From contig UQVY01000005.1 of assembly GCA_900544545.1 (NCBI GenBank), positions 60,714 through 124,713 of the forward strand: a stretch of DNA of 64,000 nt, in the 5' to 3' direction. The notes under the pieces were generated by a model, which did no database searches, had not been told where the DNA came from, and worked only from the letters and a program-made list of their open reading frames with translations. Below, one piece after another: positions 42,127 through 50,725 of this stretch (the first letter of the stretch is position 1; each line of letters starts with the position of its first letter). This DNA is from an uncultured Eubacteriales bacterium (lineage in GTDB: Bacteria; Bacillota; Clostridia; Christensenellales; CAG-314). The translations under genes were made by a program, and so were the position numbers.

Positions 42127-42153
42127 AAGCTCCCCCTACGGCGACCGCCGTGT

Positions 42154-42948
42154 TTATTCTTGATTTTGCGTCGTTTTTTCCTCGTATTTTTTGACCGCGC
42201 GCCGCAAAGTCTCCCTTCCGACGCCCATTTCCTTGCTGATAAACAATATGGACATACCCGTCCTTCTGCTCAGCTCGGAAGCGAACGCGCCCATTTTCTC
42301 CTTATCTTCGGCAACCTCCGCGTAATTCCTGACGTTATATTTGACCGCAAGATCGTCGAGGACGTAGTTGAAATCCTCCTTTACGACGAAGCTGTGAACG
42401 TCTATCCAGTGATAAAGCGGATAAGCGTCGCCCTGACTTTCCACGTATTCCCCGAGATTCTGAAGATTTACTCCCAATTCCTCCGCGAAGCCCGAAAGTT
42501 TCGGTTCTCCGCCCATAACTCTCTTATATCCCGAATAAGGATAGGTTTTCGCCGAAAATCGCGGATTCTCGAATATGGGATTGGAATGAATGAAGGCCAT
42601 ACAACCCGCGGCTTCTCTTGCGCCGGTAAGCGGCTGGCTCTTGAATCTCGAGCGAAAGACGTATCCGTTCCTTCTCTTGTACTTATTGAACTGCAAAGCG
42701 AACGCCGTGTTGATTTTCTTCATAGCCTCGGCTACGGGCTTTATTCCTCCTTCGGAATAAAACGCGATGTGCGCGTGATTTTCCATTATGCTGTAAGTCA
42801 GGAGAAGGATATTCCCTTCGTTTTTCAGAAGAAGCTCGGTATAATACGCCTTCATCTTATGTTCGTTGAATATCTTCAGCTCGTCGATACCCGAAACGAG
42901 TATATGAAAATACTTTCCCTCCAGCGTTTCTCTCGCAACTCTCGCCAT
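42154..42948 (-). CDS. RAYT-like (Y1 transposase family) protein with HTH tail, catalytic Tyr missing
   Basis: The 264-residue protein from MARVARETLEGKYF is related to REP-associated tyrosine transposases. The HUH-type metal motif ENHAHI is present (His58, His60), and so is the RFKS...IHSNP segment. Where active members have YIHxNP, this protein has FIHSNP (Phe119), so the nucleophilic Tyr seems lost. A C-terminal helix-turn-helix (MSILFISKEMGVGRETLRRAVKKY, as SILFISKEMG and GRETLRRAVKKY) suggests a DNA-binding role. A longer frame reaches 43080 but encodes translated GGAGAATCCAAAGC repeats. No inverted REP pair or target duplication was seen. Confidence 0.7.
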   Translation of the reverse strand: MARVARETLEGKYFHILVSGIDELKIFNEHKMKAYYTELLLKNEGNILLLTYSIMENHAHIAFYSEGGIKPVAEAMKKINTAFALQFNKYKRRNGYVFRSRFKSQPLTGAREAAGCMAFIHSNPIFENPRFSAKTYPYSGYKRVMGGEPKLSGFAEELGVNLQNLGEYVESQGDAYPLYHWIDVHSFVVKEDFNYVLDDLAVKYNVRNYAEVAEDKEKMGAFASELSRRTGMSILFISKEMGVGRETLRRAVKKYEEKTTQNQE

Positions 42949-43097
42949 ATCCTTCGTTCTCCCTTCTTCCTCTCGCATTCCGCGGGCGTCCCGAATTCGG
43001 GATTCTCCCTCTGTCCGAAATTCTCCGTCGCTTTGGATTCTCTGTCTGCTTTGGATTCTCCGTCCCCAAAGCAATTTCATTCCCCCGCGTGCCGTTT

Positions 43098-43126
43098 ATT
43101 ATACCACACCGCTCGGAATTAGTCAA
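43098..43126 (-). promoter_or_regulatory. Promoter of RAYT-like gene
   Basis: TTGACT (43121-43126), 17-base spacer, TATAAT (43098-43103) on the minus strand. Confidence 0.75.
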
Positions 43127-43299
43127 ATTCTTTCGGCATTTTCCCCCGTCCCCTTTGCAATTCTTTTTCGATTCGACAAAAAGTCCGGAAATTCCCTCTT
43201 TTCCGACGATTTTCGTATAAATCCGACGAAAAATCTCAAAAAACGCGTATCGATTTAGCTTAAAAAAGCAAAAAATATCCGAAAAGACCGTTCCTACGG

Positions 43300-43351
43300 T
43301 TGACAAAAAGAAAAAGATACTGTATAATTCCTACTGATTTGATAGGAATTA
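43300..43351 (+). promoter_or_regulatory. Promoter and Rrf2/IscR-type operator of isc operon
   Basis: TTGACA (43300-43305), 17-base spacer, TATAAT (43323-43328). Overlapping the -10 and transcript start is a perfect inverted repeat, TAATTCCTA (43325-43333) and TAGGAATTA (43343-43351), with a 9-base spacer. The regulator gene follows directly, so autorepression is expected. Confidence 0.85.
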
Positions 43352-43365
43352 ACCCGAGGTTCTGT

Positions 43366-43803
43366 ATGAAGCTTTCGACCAAGGCGAGATACGGGATTTA
43401 CGCTGCCGTATCTTTGGGTAAAAAATATGACGAGGGATTCGTCAACGTTTCGGAAATCGGCGCTGACATAGCCGTTTCCGACGGTTATCTCGAGCATATT
43501 TTCGCTATGCTGAAAAAAGCCGGCATCGTGGAAGCTCAGAGAGGCGCTTACGGCGGATACAGGCTTTCGCGCGATCCCTCTTTGATTACTACCGGCGAGA
43601 TTCTCCGCGCGGTCGAAGACAATCTCGAAATCGTGGATTGTCTTAGCGGGAAATGTACTCAGCGAGGCTCCTGCGTCGCTCATACGCTCTGGAACAACCT
43701 CTACCGCAAGATGAACGAGTATCTCGATTCGGTTACGCTGCGTCAGCTTATCGACGAGAACGACAATCTGACGGCTGAAATGCACTGTCGGAGCGACGAG
43801 TAA
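43366..43803 (+). CDS. iscR: Rrf2-family Fe-S cluster-sensing repressor (IscR-like)
   Basis: The 145-residue protein starts MKLSTKARYG, the Rrf2 N-terminus, with a GAGG site ahead; an upstream extension in this frame covers the promoter and is discarded. The winged helix lies in residues 1-65. Cluster ligands are Cys92, Cys97, Cys103 (CLSGKCTQRGSC) and His106, close to IscR of E. coli (C92, C98, C104, H107). When holo it would repress its own operon from the palindrome just upstream; loss of cluster under oxidative stress or iron shortage would derepress iscS and iscU. Confidence 0.9.
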   Translation: MKLSTKARYGIYAAVSLGKKYDEGFVNVSEIGADIAVSDGYLEHIFAMLKKAGIVEAQRGAYGGYRLSRDPSLITTGEILRAVEDNLEIVDCLSGKCTQRGSCVAHTLWNNLYRKMNEYLDSVTLRQLIDENDNLTAEMHCRSDE

Positions 43804-43850
43804 CTCTTATGCGTCGATTATTTTACATCTTTTAAAGAGGTGGATATAAA

Positions 43851-45032
43851 ATGAAGGTTTATTTGGATTATGCGGCGACCACGCCGCTGGATAAAGACGT
43901 ACTGGACGCTATGCTTCCGTATATGACGGAATACTTTGCGAACAGTCATTCTCAACACAGCTTTGCGCGTCCCTGCGCGGAAGCCGTGGACAAGGCAAGG
44001 AAACAGGTTGCGGCTGCGATTAACGCCGCTCCCAACGAAATATATTTCACAGGAAGCGGAAGCGAAGCCGATAACTGGGCTCTCAAAGGAGTTGCCGCCG
44101 CCCGCAGTCATAAGGGAAAACACATAATAATTTCCCCTCTCGAACACGCCGCTATCCGCAATACCGCCCTCTGGCTCAAATCTCAGGGCTTCGAGATTAC
44201 CGAACTTAAAGTCGATAATTACGGCGTAGTCGATCTGGAGGATTTAGAGAAGTCCATTCGCGAAGATACGATTCTCGTTTCGGTTATGTACGCGAATAAC
44301 GAGGTCGGAACCATCGAACCCGTTAAGGAAATTGCGGAAATTGCCCATAAACACGGCGTTCTCGTCCATTCCGACTGCGTTCAGGCTATGGGAGCGATTC
44401 CCGTCGACGTCAAGGCTCTGGGAGCCGATATGATTTCGATTTCGGCTCATAAATTCAACGGTCCCAAGGGTATAGGCGCGCTCTACGTAAGGAACGGGCT
44501 CCATATCGAAAGGCTTATCCACGGCGGCGGTCAGGAACGTTCTATGCGCGGCGGAACCTCCAATACTCCCGCGATAGTCGGTATGGGCTACGCGATAGAG
44601 AAGGCCGTAAAAATCAGAGAAGAACACGCTAAACACTGTATAGCTCTCCGAGATCATCTCATCGAAAGGATCGAAAAGGAGATCCCCTACGTAAGGCTCA
44701 ACGGTCACAGAACCCAAAGACTCCCCAATAACGTCAACTTCTCCTTTGAATATATCGAAGGCGAAAGCATTCTTATGGGGCTTGACCTCAACGGTATCGC
44801 CGTCAGCAGCGGTTCCGCCTGTTCGAGCGGCTCTCTCGAACCCTCGCACGTACTTCTGTCGATAGGCGTGCCTATTGAAATCGCGCACGGCTCGATAAGA
44901 TTCACGGTCGGCAACGAAACGACTATGGAACAGATAGATTATACGGTTGACACGCTTAAAACGGTCGTTGCGCGCCTGAGAGCGATGTCGCCCCTCTTCA
45001 ACCTCAAATCGGGCGACGTAAGCTTCGTCTGA
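43851..45032 (+). CDS. iscS: Cysteine desulfurase IscS/NifS
   Basis: The 393-residue PLP enzyme converts L-Cys to Ala plus a persulfide for Fe-S cluster assembly. Lys201 (SAHKFNGPKG) binds PLP, and Cys324 in SGSACSSGSLEPSHVL is the mobile-loop nucleophile. The N-terminal YLDYAATTPLD and His in SPLEHAA fit group I desulfurases. It lies 47 bp after the Rrf2 regulator with a GAGGTGG site. Fragments of the 3' end (CGTCTGATTC) recur three times downstream. Confidence 0.95.
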   Translation: MKVYLDYAATTPLDKDVLDAMLPYMTEYFANSHSQHSFARPCAEAVDKARKQVAAAINAAPNEIYFTGSGSEADNWALKGVAAARSHKGKHIIISPLEHAAIRNTALWLKSQGFEITELKVDNYGVVDLEDLEKSIREDTILVSVMYANNEVGTIEPVKEIAEIAHKHGVLVHSDCVQAMGAIPVDVKALGADMISISAHKFNGPKGIGALYVRNGLHIERLIHGGGQERSMRGGTSNTPAIVGMGYAIEKAVKIREEHAKHCIALRDHLIERIEKEIPYVRLNGHRTQRLPNNVNFSFEYIEGESILMGLDLNGIAVSSGSACSSGSLEPSHVLLSIGVPIEIAHGSIRFTVGNETTMEQIDYTVDTLKTVVARLRAMSPLFNLKSGDVSFV

Positions 45033-45118
45033 TTCGAAGCGTAGAATTCGAAGAAATAGATTCCGTTTGATTCAGGAAACACGAGTACCGTCTGATTCAA
45101 AGATATGAATTCCGTTTA
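45026..45118 (+). repeat. Tandem fragments of the iscS 3' end
   Basis: The words CGTCTGATTC (45026, containing the stop), CGTTTGATTC (45064), CGTCTGATTC (45089) and CGTTTAG (45113) head four decayed units of 24-38 bp in the spacer before iscU. A further echo of AAATCGGGCGACGTAAG is AAATCGGGAGATGTAAG just before iscU. Confidence 0.65.
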
Positions 45119-45211
45119 GAAAATTTCACGAAGAGATTCAATATCCGCGAAAAGCTTCGGACGACTCAAACCGCCAAAATCGCAAGCAATACAAATCGGG
45201 AGATGTAAGTT

Positions 45212-45589
45212 ATGTATAACGAGAAAGTAATAAAAGCATTCAGCAATCCTCAGAACGTCGGCGAAATCGAGAATCCCTCGGGTATCGGCACGGTCGGTAA
45301 CGCAACCTGCGGCGATATTATGCAGATCACTCTCAAAATCGAAGACGACGTAATAAAAGACGCGAAATTCAAGACTTTCGGCTGCGCGGCTGCGGTCGCG
45401 ACGAGCTCCACCGCCACCTCGATGATCATCGGTAAGACCGTCGAAGAGGCCGAAAAGCTCACGAACGCCGAGGTCGTCAACAAGCTGGACGGACTTCCGC
45501 CGCAGAAGATGCACTGCTCGGTGCTTGCGGAGGAGGCAATCCACGCGGCGATCGAAGATTACCGCAAAAAGCAGGCAGAAAACAAATAA
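45212..45589 (+). CDS. iscU: Fe-S cluster scaffold IscU/NifU N-terminal type
   Basis: The 125-residue protein has the three scaffold cysteines Cys33 (NATCGD), Cys58 (FGCAAAVA) and Cys102 (MHCSVLAEEAI) and the key Asp35. It assembles [2Fe-2S] clusters using sulfur from IscS. The start MYNEKVIKAFSNPQN is the usual one. There are no hscA, hscB or fdx genes, as is common for Clostridia. The operon is regulator-desulfurase-scaffold only. Confidence 0.95.
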   Translation: MYNEKVIKAFSNPQNVGEIENPSGIGTVGNATCGDIMQITLKIEDDVIKDAKFKTFGCAAAVATSSTATSMIIGKTVEEAEKLTNAEVVNKLDGLPPQKMHCSVLAEEAIHAAIEDYRKKQAENK

Positions 45590-45734
45590 CCGTCGCTTTT
45601 TGAGCGAAATTCAATCACTTATCGATTAACAATCGGTCATCATTCAGTCAAAAAAGCTTTTGCCGAGGCGAAACGCAGATACCGCCGAGCGCAGATAGTG
45701 TATTTTTCAACAATAAAACTCCTAACTCTGAAAG

Positions 45735-45765
45735 CGCATCGCCACGAGCGGTGCGTTTTCTTTTT
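45735..45765 (+). terminator. Terminator of isc operon
   Basis: CGCATCGC and GCGGTGCG pair (one G-T) around CACGA, followed by TTTTCTTTTT. Confidence 0.75.
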
Positions 45766-45975
45766 GACGAAAAAACGGCTCGAAAAACGGGGTGAAAGGA
45801 CAAAAAATCACTATTTTTCGATGAACTCACCGTTAAATCAATGTTAAATGATGTGTTTAAAAATAAACGGCATAATCTTTTCGGTTTATTTGTAATTCGA
45901 GCGTTTTTCGTCGGAAATCGCCCCTTCCGAGCCTCTCGGAGGCCTCTGCCGTGAAAATATAAAATATGAATTTAT

Positions 45976-46180
45976 CCCGTAACTAAAGGCTTTTTGAACC
46001 TTGAGCCAATGTGAAAAATAATTTCACAATCTCTCGAAAATTAAAATATCGAACATTTTTCGGTGAAAGAATATAAAAATTCGGGCGTTCTTTCGGTGAA
46101 ATTAATGTGAAAACACTGACCGACAAAAAAACGCCCGACATCGATAAATCCGATATTTTGCCCGTAACTAAAGGCTTTTA
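45976..46180. repeat. 19-bp direct repeats in convergent spacer, one at the aminopeptidase 3' end
   Basis: CCCGTAACTAAAGGCTTTT occurs at 45976-45994 and 46161-46179; the second copy runs into the aminopeptidase stop codon. Between them lie a TGTGAAA/TTTCACA inverted repeat (46010-46028) and TCGGGCGTT/AACGCCCGA arms 40 bases apart (46081-46138). The rest of the 588-bp spacer has no gene I can support. Confidence 0.6.
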
Positions 46181-47416
46181 TTTGATAATCCAATCGCCGT
46201 CATGGAAGAGCTGAACTTCCGTTCCGTCCTTCTGAACGCCGTAAATTTCCATATCGGGTGTTCCGATCATGAAATCTACGTGAATAAGGCTTTCGTTGAG
46301 GTGAAGTCTTTCTCTCTTTTCGCTCGTCATATCTGCGGAGTCGGTGGAATTCGTGGGATACGCCGCCCCAATAGCGAGATGACAACTTGCATTTTCATCA
46401 AAAAGTGTATTATAGAAAAGAATTCCCTGTTCCGCTATCGGCGACCTCTTTCCGATAAGGGCGATCTCGCCGATATGGTGGCTTCCTTCGTCGGTCTCGA
46501 TACATTCCTTGAGGGTGTCGTAACCGACCTCCGCCGAGTAATCCGTGATCCTTCCGTCCTTGAAGGTGATGCTGAACTTGTCGATGATGTTGCCGTTATG
46601 ACAGAGCGGAAGAGCGTTTACGAGGGTTCCGTTGACGTTGTACTTGTCGGGAGCGGTGAATACCTCTTCCGTGGGCATATTTGCCGTGAAATCGATTCCG
46701 TCCTGCGCCTTTTCGCCGGCGGCAATCCAGATATGCGTGGGGATAAGACCGACTCTGAGGTCCGTTCCTCTGCCGTTAACCATATGTATATGGTCGAAGT
46801 GATGCTCGTTGAGGAAGTCGGCTCTTCTCGAAAGTCTTGCGATATGTTCTTCCCACGCCTTGACGGGATCTTCTTCGTTAAGTCTCATAGCCTTGATGAT
46901 GCCGTTCCAGAGTTTATCCACGGCGTCCTCGGCGTCCTTTGCGTCGGGGAAAATCTTCTTTGCCCATTTTACGGTGGGGAGAGAAACGATGGTCCATCTG
47001 CAAAGATTGGAGCTTCTCGAATCACCGCTGAACTTGAGCGCTTTGATTCTTGCCATCTGAGCCGCCTTGACCTTGTTTGCGTCGAGTCCTGCGTAAAGCT
47101 CGGGATCGGCTGCGGAAACGAAAAGGAACGCCACTCTGTTGTCCACTTCGTAATGAGCCTGCTCGACGACGAAGGGCTTGATATCCTGAAGCTCGGAAAG
47201 CTCCTGATACTGCATATTCATTCTCGTTATAGCGTCGTCCGCCCATTTGATCCAGACGCGCTTAGCTCCCGCTTCGTAAGCGGATTTCGTTACCATACGG
47301 GCAAATTCCGCGCACTCTACGGGAATGCTGACTACCAGCTCCTGACCTTTCTGCAAATTGACGCCAACCTTAACGGCAAGCTCTGCGTAATTTTCCAACT
47401 GTTTTTGTGTTATCAT
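46178..47416 (-). CDS. M29-family aminopeptidase
   Basis: The 412-residue metalloaminopeptidase of the AmpS/PepS (M29) family removes N-terminal residues from peptides in the cytoplasm. Family landmarks are LAVKVGVNLQKGQELVV, GRGTDLRVGL, NMPTEEVFTAPDKYNVNG, EGSHHIGEIALI and LHLNESLIHVDFMIG, which supply the Glu, His, Tyr and Asp metal ligands. I chose MITQKQLENYAEL at 47416, preceded by GGAGGAAAAT. It follows gcvPB by 110 bp on the same strand and may be the last gene of the gcv transcript. It could recycle amino acids from Opp-imported peptides. Confidence 0.92.
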   Translation of the reverse strand: MITQKQLENYAELAVKVGVNLQKGQELVVSIPVECAEFARMVTKSAYEAGAKRVWIKWADDAITRMNMQYQELSELQDIKPFVVEQAHYEVDNRVAFLFVSAADPELYAGLDANKVKAAQMARIKALKFSGDSRSSNLCRWTIVSLPTVKWAKKIFPDAKDAEDAVDKLWNGIIKAMRLNEEDPVKAWEEHIARLSRRADFLNEHHFDHIHMVNGRGTDLRVGLIPTHIWIAAGEKAQDGIDFTANMPTEEVFTAPDKYNVNGTLVNALPLCHNGNIIDKFSITFKDGRITDYSAEVGYDTLKECIETDEGSHHIGEIALIGKRSPIAEQGILFYNTLFDENASCHLAIGAAYPTNSTDSADMTSEKRERLHLNESLIHVDFMIGTPDMEIYGVQKDGTEVQLFHDGDWIIK

Positions 47417-47526
47417 ATTTTCCTCCATATATGCTGTCCGGAAAAAAGGAAAAGTCCGCGGCAAGAATCGCAGAGCCTTCTCCTTTAACCGAGAAAAGCG
47501 GAAGCAGAGCCTCCGCTTGATTCGTT

Positions 47527-48948
47527 TTATTTTTCTTCGTATTTAAGAACGGGCTGACGAGCCGCCTTAACCTCGTCCACTCGCTTTATATACGTGGTAT
47601 GAGGCGCGCTGTGAAGACTTTCGGGATCCGAATGAGCCTTTTCCATTATGCCGCCCATAACCTCCGCGCACTCCTCGAGAGTCTCGACGCTTTCGGTTTC
47701 GGTAGGTTCGAACATAAAAGCTTCGTGGACGATGAGCGGGAAGTACATTGTCGGCGGATGAATTCCGTGGTCGAGCATAGCCTTCGCAAAATCCAGAGCC
47801 GAACAGTCGGTTTCGTGCTTTACTCCTTCGAGCGACAGAACGAATTCGTGCATACAGATTCTGTCGACGGCGGGAACGTATCCCTTCTTCTTCATAAGAG
47901 CAAGCAGGTAGTTCGCGTTAAGAACTGCCTTTCTCGCAGCGTCTTTGATTCCCTCCGCTCCGAGCGTAACGATATAGGTATATGCCTTCAGAGCGACGAG
48001 GAAGTTGCCGTAGAAGCTCTTGACTCTGCCTATGCTGAGTTTCTCGTTGTAGCCTTCGGGCTTGTTTCCGAATACGCCGACGGGAAGGAAGGACGCGAGG
48101 TCTTTCTTGCAGGCAACGGGACCGGAACCGGGACCGCCGCCGCCGTGAGGCGTCGAAAAGGTCTTGTGAAGGTTGAGGTGCATTACGTCGAAGCCCATAT
48201 CACCCGGACGGCAGATTCCCATAACCGCGTTGAGGTTGGCTCCGTCGTAGTAGCAAAGACCGCCCGCATTGTGGACAATCTTCGTAATCTCGAGAATGTT
48301 CCTGTCGAAAAGACCGAGCGTATTGGGATTGGTGAGCATAAGACCGGCGGTTTCTTCGTCGGCAAGCTTTTTAAGCTCCTCTATATCCACTCCGCCTTCG
48401 GCGTTGCTGGGGACGGAAACGACCGTGAAGCCGCACATATTCGCGCTTGCGGGATTGGTTCCGTGCGCGCTGTCGGGAACGAGAATCTTCTTTCTTTGAT
48501 TTTCGCCTCTATGCTCGAAATAAGCCTTTATGAGCTGCATTCCGGTGAATTCGCCGTGCGCTCCGGCAGCGGGCTGAAGAGTAATCGCGTCCATACCCGT
48601 GATTTCGCAGAGCTTGACCGAAAGGTCGTCGAGGACCTCCGTACAGCCCTTGACGGTTTCCTTGCTCTGGAGGGGATGGATACCCGTGAAGCCGTCGAGA
48701 GCGGCTACGCGTTCGTTGAGCTTGGGATTGTACTTCATCGTACAGCTTCCGAGCGGATAAAATCCGGTGTCCACGCCGTGAGCGTGGGTGCTGAGCTCGG
48801 TAAAATGTCTTACCACGTCTATTTCGGCAAGCTCGGGAAGAGCGAGTTTATCTCTCGTCTGAGCTTTAAGAGTATATTTTCTGATTCCGGCTGCGGGCAG
48901 CTCTACGCACTTGCGTCCCGTAACCGAACGTTCAAAGGATAATTTCAT
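47527..48948 (-). CDS. gcvPB: Glycine dehydrogenase (decarboxylating) subunit 2, GcvPB
   Basis: The 473-residue C-terminal half of the split P-protein binds PLP through Lys in NLHKTFSTPHGGGGPGSGP. GSCTMKYNPKLNERVA and AGAHGEFTGMQLI are also diagnostic. With GcvPA it decarboxylates glycine and loads aminomethyl onto lipoyl-GcvH. I chose MKLSFERSVTGRKCVEL at 48948, one base after the gcvPA stop and with GGAGGG ahead. Confidence 0.95.
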   Translation of the reverse strand: MKLSFERSVTGRKCVELPAAGIRKYTLKAQTRDKLALPELAEIDVVRHFTELSTHAHGVDTGFYPLGSCTMKYNPKLNERVAALDGFTGIHPLQSKETVKGCTEVLDDLSVKLCEITGMDAITLQPAAGAHGEFTGMQLIKAYFEHRGENQRKKILVPDSAHGTNPASANMCGFTVVSVPSNAEGGVDIEELKKLADEETAGLMLTNPNTLGLFDRNILEITKIVHNAGGLCYYDGANLNAVMGICRPGDMGFDVMHLNLHKTFSTPHGGGGPGSGPVACKKDLASFLPVGVFGNKPEGYNEKLSIGRVKSFYGNFLVALKAYTYIVTLGAEGIKDAARKAVLNANYLLALMKKKGYVPAVDRICMHEFVLSLEGVKHETDCSALDFAKAMLDHGIHPPTMYFPLIVHEAFMFEPTETESVETLEECAEVMGGIMEKAHSDPESLHSAPHTTYIKRVDEVKAARQPVLKYEEK

Positions 48949-48949
48949 C

Positions 48950-50254
48950 TTACATACCCTCCGCAATACTTATGACTTTATCGAGAGCTTCTTTGGACGC
49001 CTTCTCGGTTACGCACCAGAGTATTTCGTTCTTATTGAGCTTAAGACCGCCGAGAATTCCTTCCTTGGCAAGCAATTTGTTGAACTTGTTTACGTCAAGC
49101 TCGGTCCTTACCACGAATTCGTCGAAAAATTCGCCCTTATAGACTCTTTCGAACTTACCCGTTTTAACAAGCCCGTTCATAAGATAATGAGCCTTGGTCG
49201 CGCACTGCTCCGCGGCTTCCGCGAAGGTCGAACCCATCGCCGTAAGATAAATCGTCGCCGTGAGAGCGCAGAGAGCTTCGTTGCTGCAGACGCTGCTGGT
49301 GGCTTTTTCGCGTCTTATATGTTGTTCTCTCGCCTGCATCGTAAGTACGAAGGCGCGTTTTCCGTCGTGATCGGTGGTTTCGCCCACGATTCTGCCGGGA
49401 AGTCTTCTTACCATTTCCTTACGGCAGGTCATTATTCCGAGATAAGGACCGCCGAAAGAAAGAGGCATTCCGAGACTCTGACCTTCGCCTATCGCTACGT
49501 CCGCGCCGCAGTCGTAAGGAGTCTTTAAAAGAGCGGCGGCAAAGGGTGAGAAAATGTAAACCATCTTCGCCTTGACCGCGTGAGCCGCTTCCGCAACCGC
49601 GTCCATATCTTCGATAAGACCGAGATAGTTGGGACACTGAGCGAATACCGCGGCGTAGGAGTCGTCAAGCATTTCCCTGGCTTTTTCGAGGTCGCAGAGA
49701 CCGCCCACCGAGCCTACCCTGACTATTTCGACGCCCGAAGCGTGAGCGTAAGAACCCATCGTTTCGAGAATCTGAGGATTGATTTCGCCGAGCACCATCA
49801 CTTTCTTCTTCTTGTCGCAGCACATAGTAACCGCTTCGCCCGCGGCACTCGTTACGTCGTAGAGAGAGGCGTTGGAGACGTCCATTCCCGTAAGACGGCA
49901 CATAAGCGTCTGGTATTCGAAAATGCTCTGAAGGATACCCTGAGAAATCTCCGCCTGATAGGGAGTGTAAGCCGTCACGAATTCCTCTCTCGAAGCGAGA
50001 GCCGTAACTACCGGCGGAATATAGTGATCGTATGCGCCCGCGCCGCGAAGAACCGTATCGAAACGCACGTTCTTGTCCGCAAGGACTTTAAGCTTATCGT
50101 AAGCTTCGAACTGAGTCAGTCCTTCGCCTATGGCAAGCTTTTTGGCTTTAATCTTTCTGGGAACGTCGGCAAACAATCCGTCTATGTCGGATACGCCGAT
50201 GGTTTCCAGCATCTTTTTTACGTCCGCTTCCGTATGCGGAGTATAAACTGCCAT
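48950..50254 (-). CDS. gcvPA: Glycine dehydrogenase (decarboxylating) subunit 1, GcvPA
   Basis: The 434-residue N-terminal half of the split P-protein starts YTPHTEADVKKMLETIGV and contains GAGAYDHYIPPVV, TAYTPYQAEISQG and ASLYDVTSAAGEA, all typical. It forms the alpha2beta2 P-protein with GcvPB. A gap of 69 bp separates it from gcvH upstream. The split form is common in Firmicutes. Confidence 0.95.
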   Translation of the reverse strand: MAVYTPHTEADVKKMLETIGVSDIDGLFADVPRKIKAKKLAIGEGLTQFEAYDKLKVLADKNVRFDTVLRGAGAYDHYIPPVVTALASREEFVTAYTPYQAEISQGILQSIFEYQTLMCRLTGMDVSNASLYDVTSAAGEAVTMCCDKKKKVMVLGEINPQILETMGSYAHASGVEIVRVGSVGGLCDLEKAREMLDDSYAAVFAQCPNYLGLIEDMDAVAEAAHAVKAKMVYIFSPFAAALLKTPYDCGADVAIGEGQSLGMPLSFGGPYLGIMTCRKEMVRRLPGRIVGETTDHDGKRAFVLTMQAREQHIRREKATSSVCSNEALCALTATIYLTAMGSTFAEAAEQCATKAHYLMNGLVKTGKFERVYKGEFFDEFVVRTELDVNKFNKLLAKEGILGGLKLNKNEILWCVTEKASKEALDKVISIAEGM

Positions 50255-50323
50255 ATATTAACCTCCGTTCAATAAGGCTTCCCCCGAATAAAAAACGGGG
50301 AAAGCTCAGAAGATGAATTATTC

Positions 50324-50677
50324 TTATTTAATGAAAGCGGCGTATTCTTCTTCGGTCATAAGGTCGTCCGCAAGCCCCTTGACTTCGACTTCTACTATCC
50401 ACGCGTTCATAGCGTCTTCGTTGATCTTTTCGGGAGCGTTTTCGAGTTCGTCGTTGACCGCGACTACGGTACCGCAGCAGGGACTGAGAACTTCGCTTAC
50501 GGCTTTGACCGATTCTACGTCCGTGAAAGCTTCGCCGCATTTGACTTCGCTTCCGACTTCCGGAAGATTGACGTAAACGAGATCGCCGAGTTCTTTCTGA
50601 GCGTAATCGGTAAGACCGATTTTTGCTTTATTGCCTTCAACGTTAATCCATTCGTGGCTCTTGGAATATTTGATCAT
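50324..50677 (-). CDS. gcvH: Glycine cleavage system H protein
   Basis: The 117-residue lipoyl carrier has the lipoylation Lys58 in FTDVESVKAVSEVLSP. It shuttles the aminomethyl group from P- to T-protein. It lacks only a few C-terminal residues compared with the common 125-residue form. It is 48 bp from gcvT. Confidence 0.95.
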   Translation of the reverse strand: MIKYSKSHEWINVEGNKAKIGLTDYAQKELGDLVYVNLPEVGSEVKCGEAFTDVESVKAVSEVLSPCCGTVVAVNDELENAPEKINEDAMNAWIVEVEVKGLADDLMTEEEYAAFIK

Positions 50678-50725
50678 AATAAATAGTCTCCTTTGATTGT
50701 ATATTCGATTTTAGTGTTTTATCTG

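Noticed and set aside
42154..43080. Active insertion sequence
   Set aside because: No terminal inverted repeats, target duplication or second copy seen, and the catalytic Tyr appears to be missing.
43366..45589. nif operon for nitrogen fixation
   Set aside because: Only a short NifU/IscU-type scaffold, NifS/IscS and Rrf2 are present, which is the housekeeping Clostridial Fe-S cluster set.
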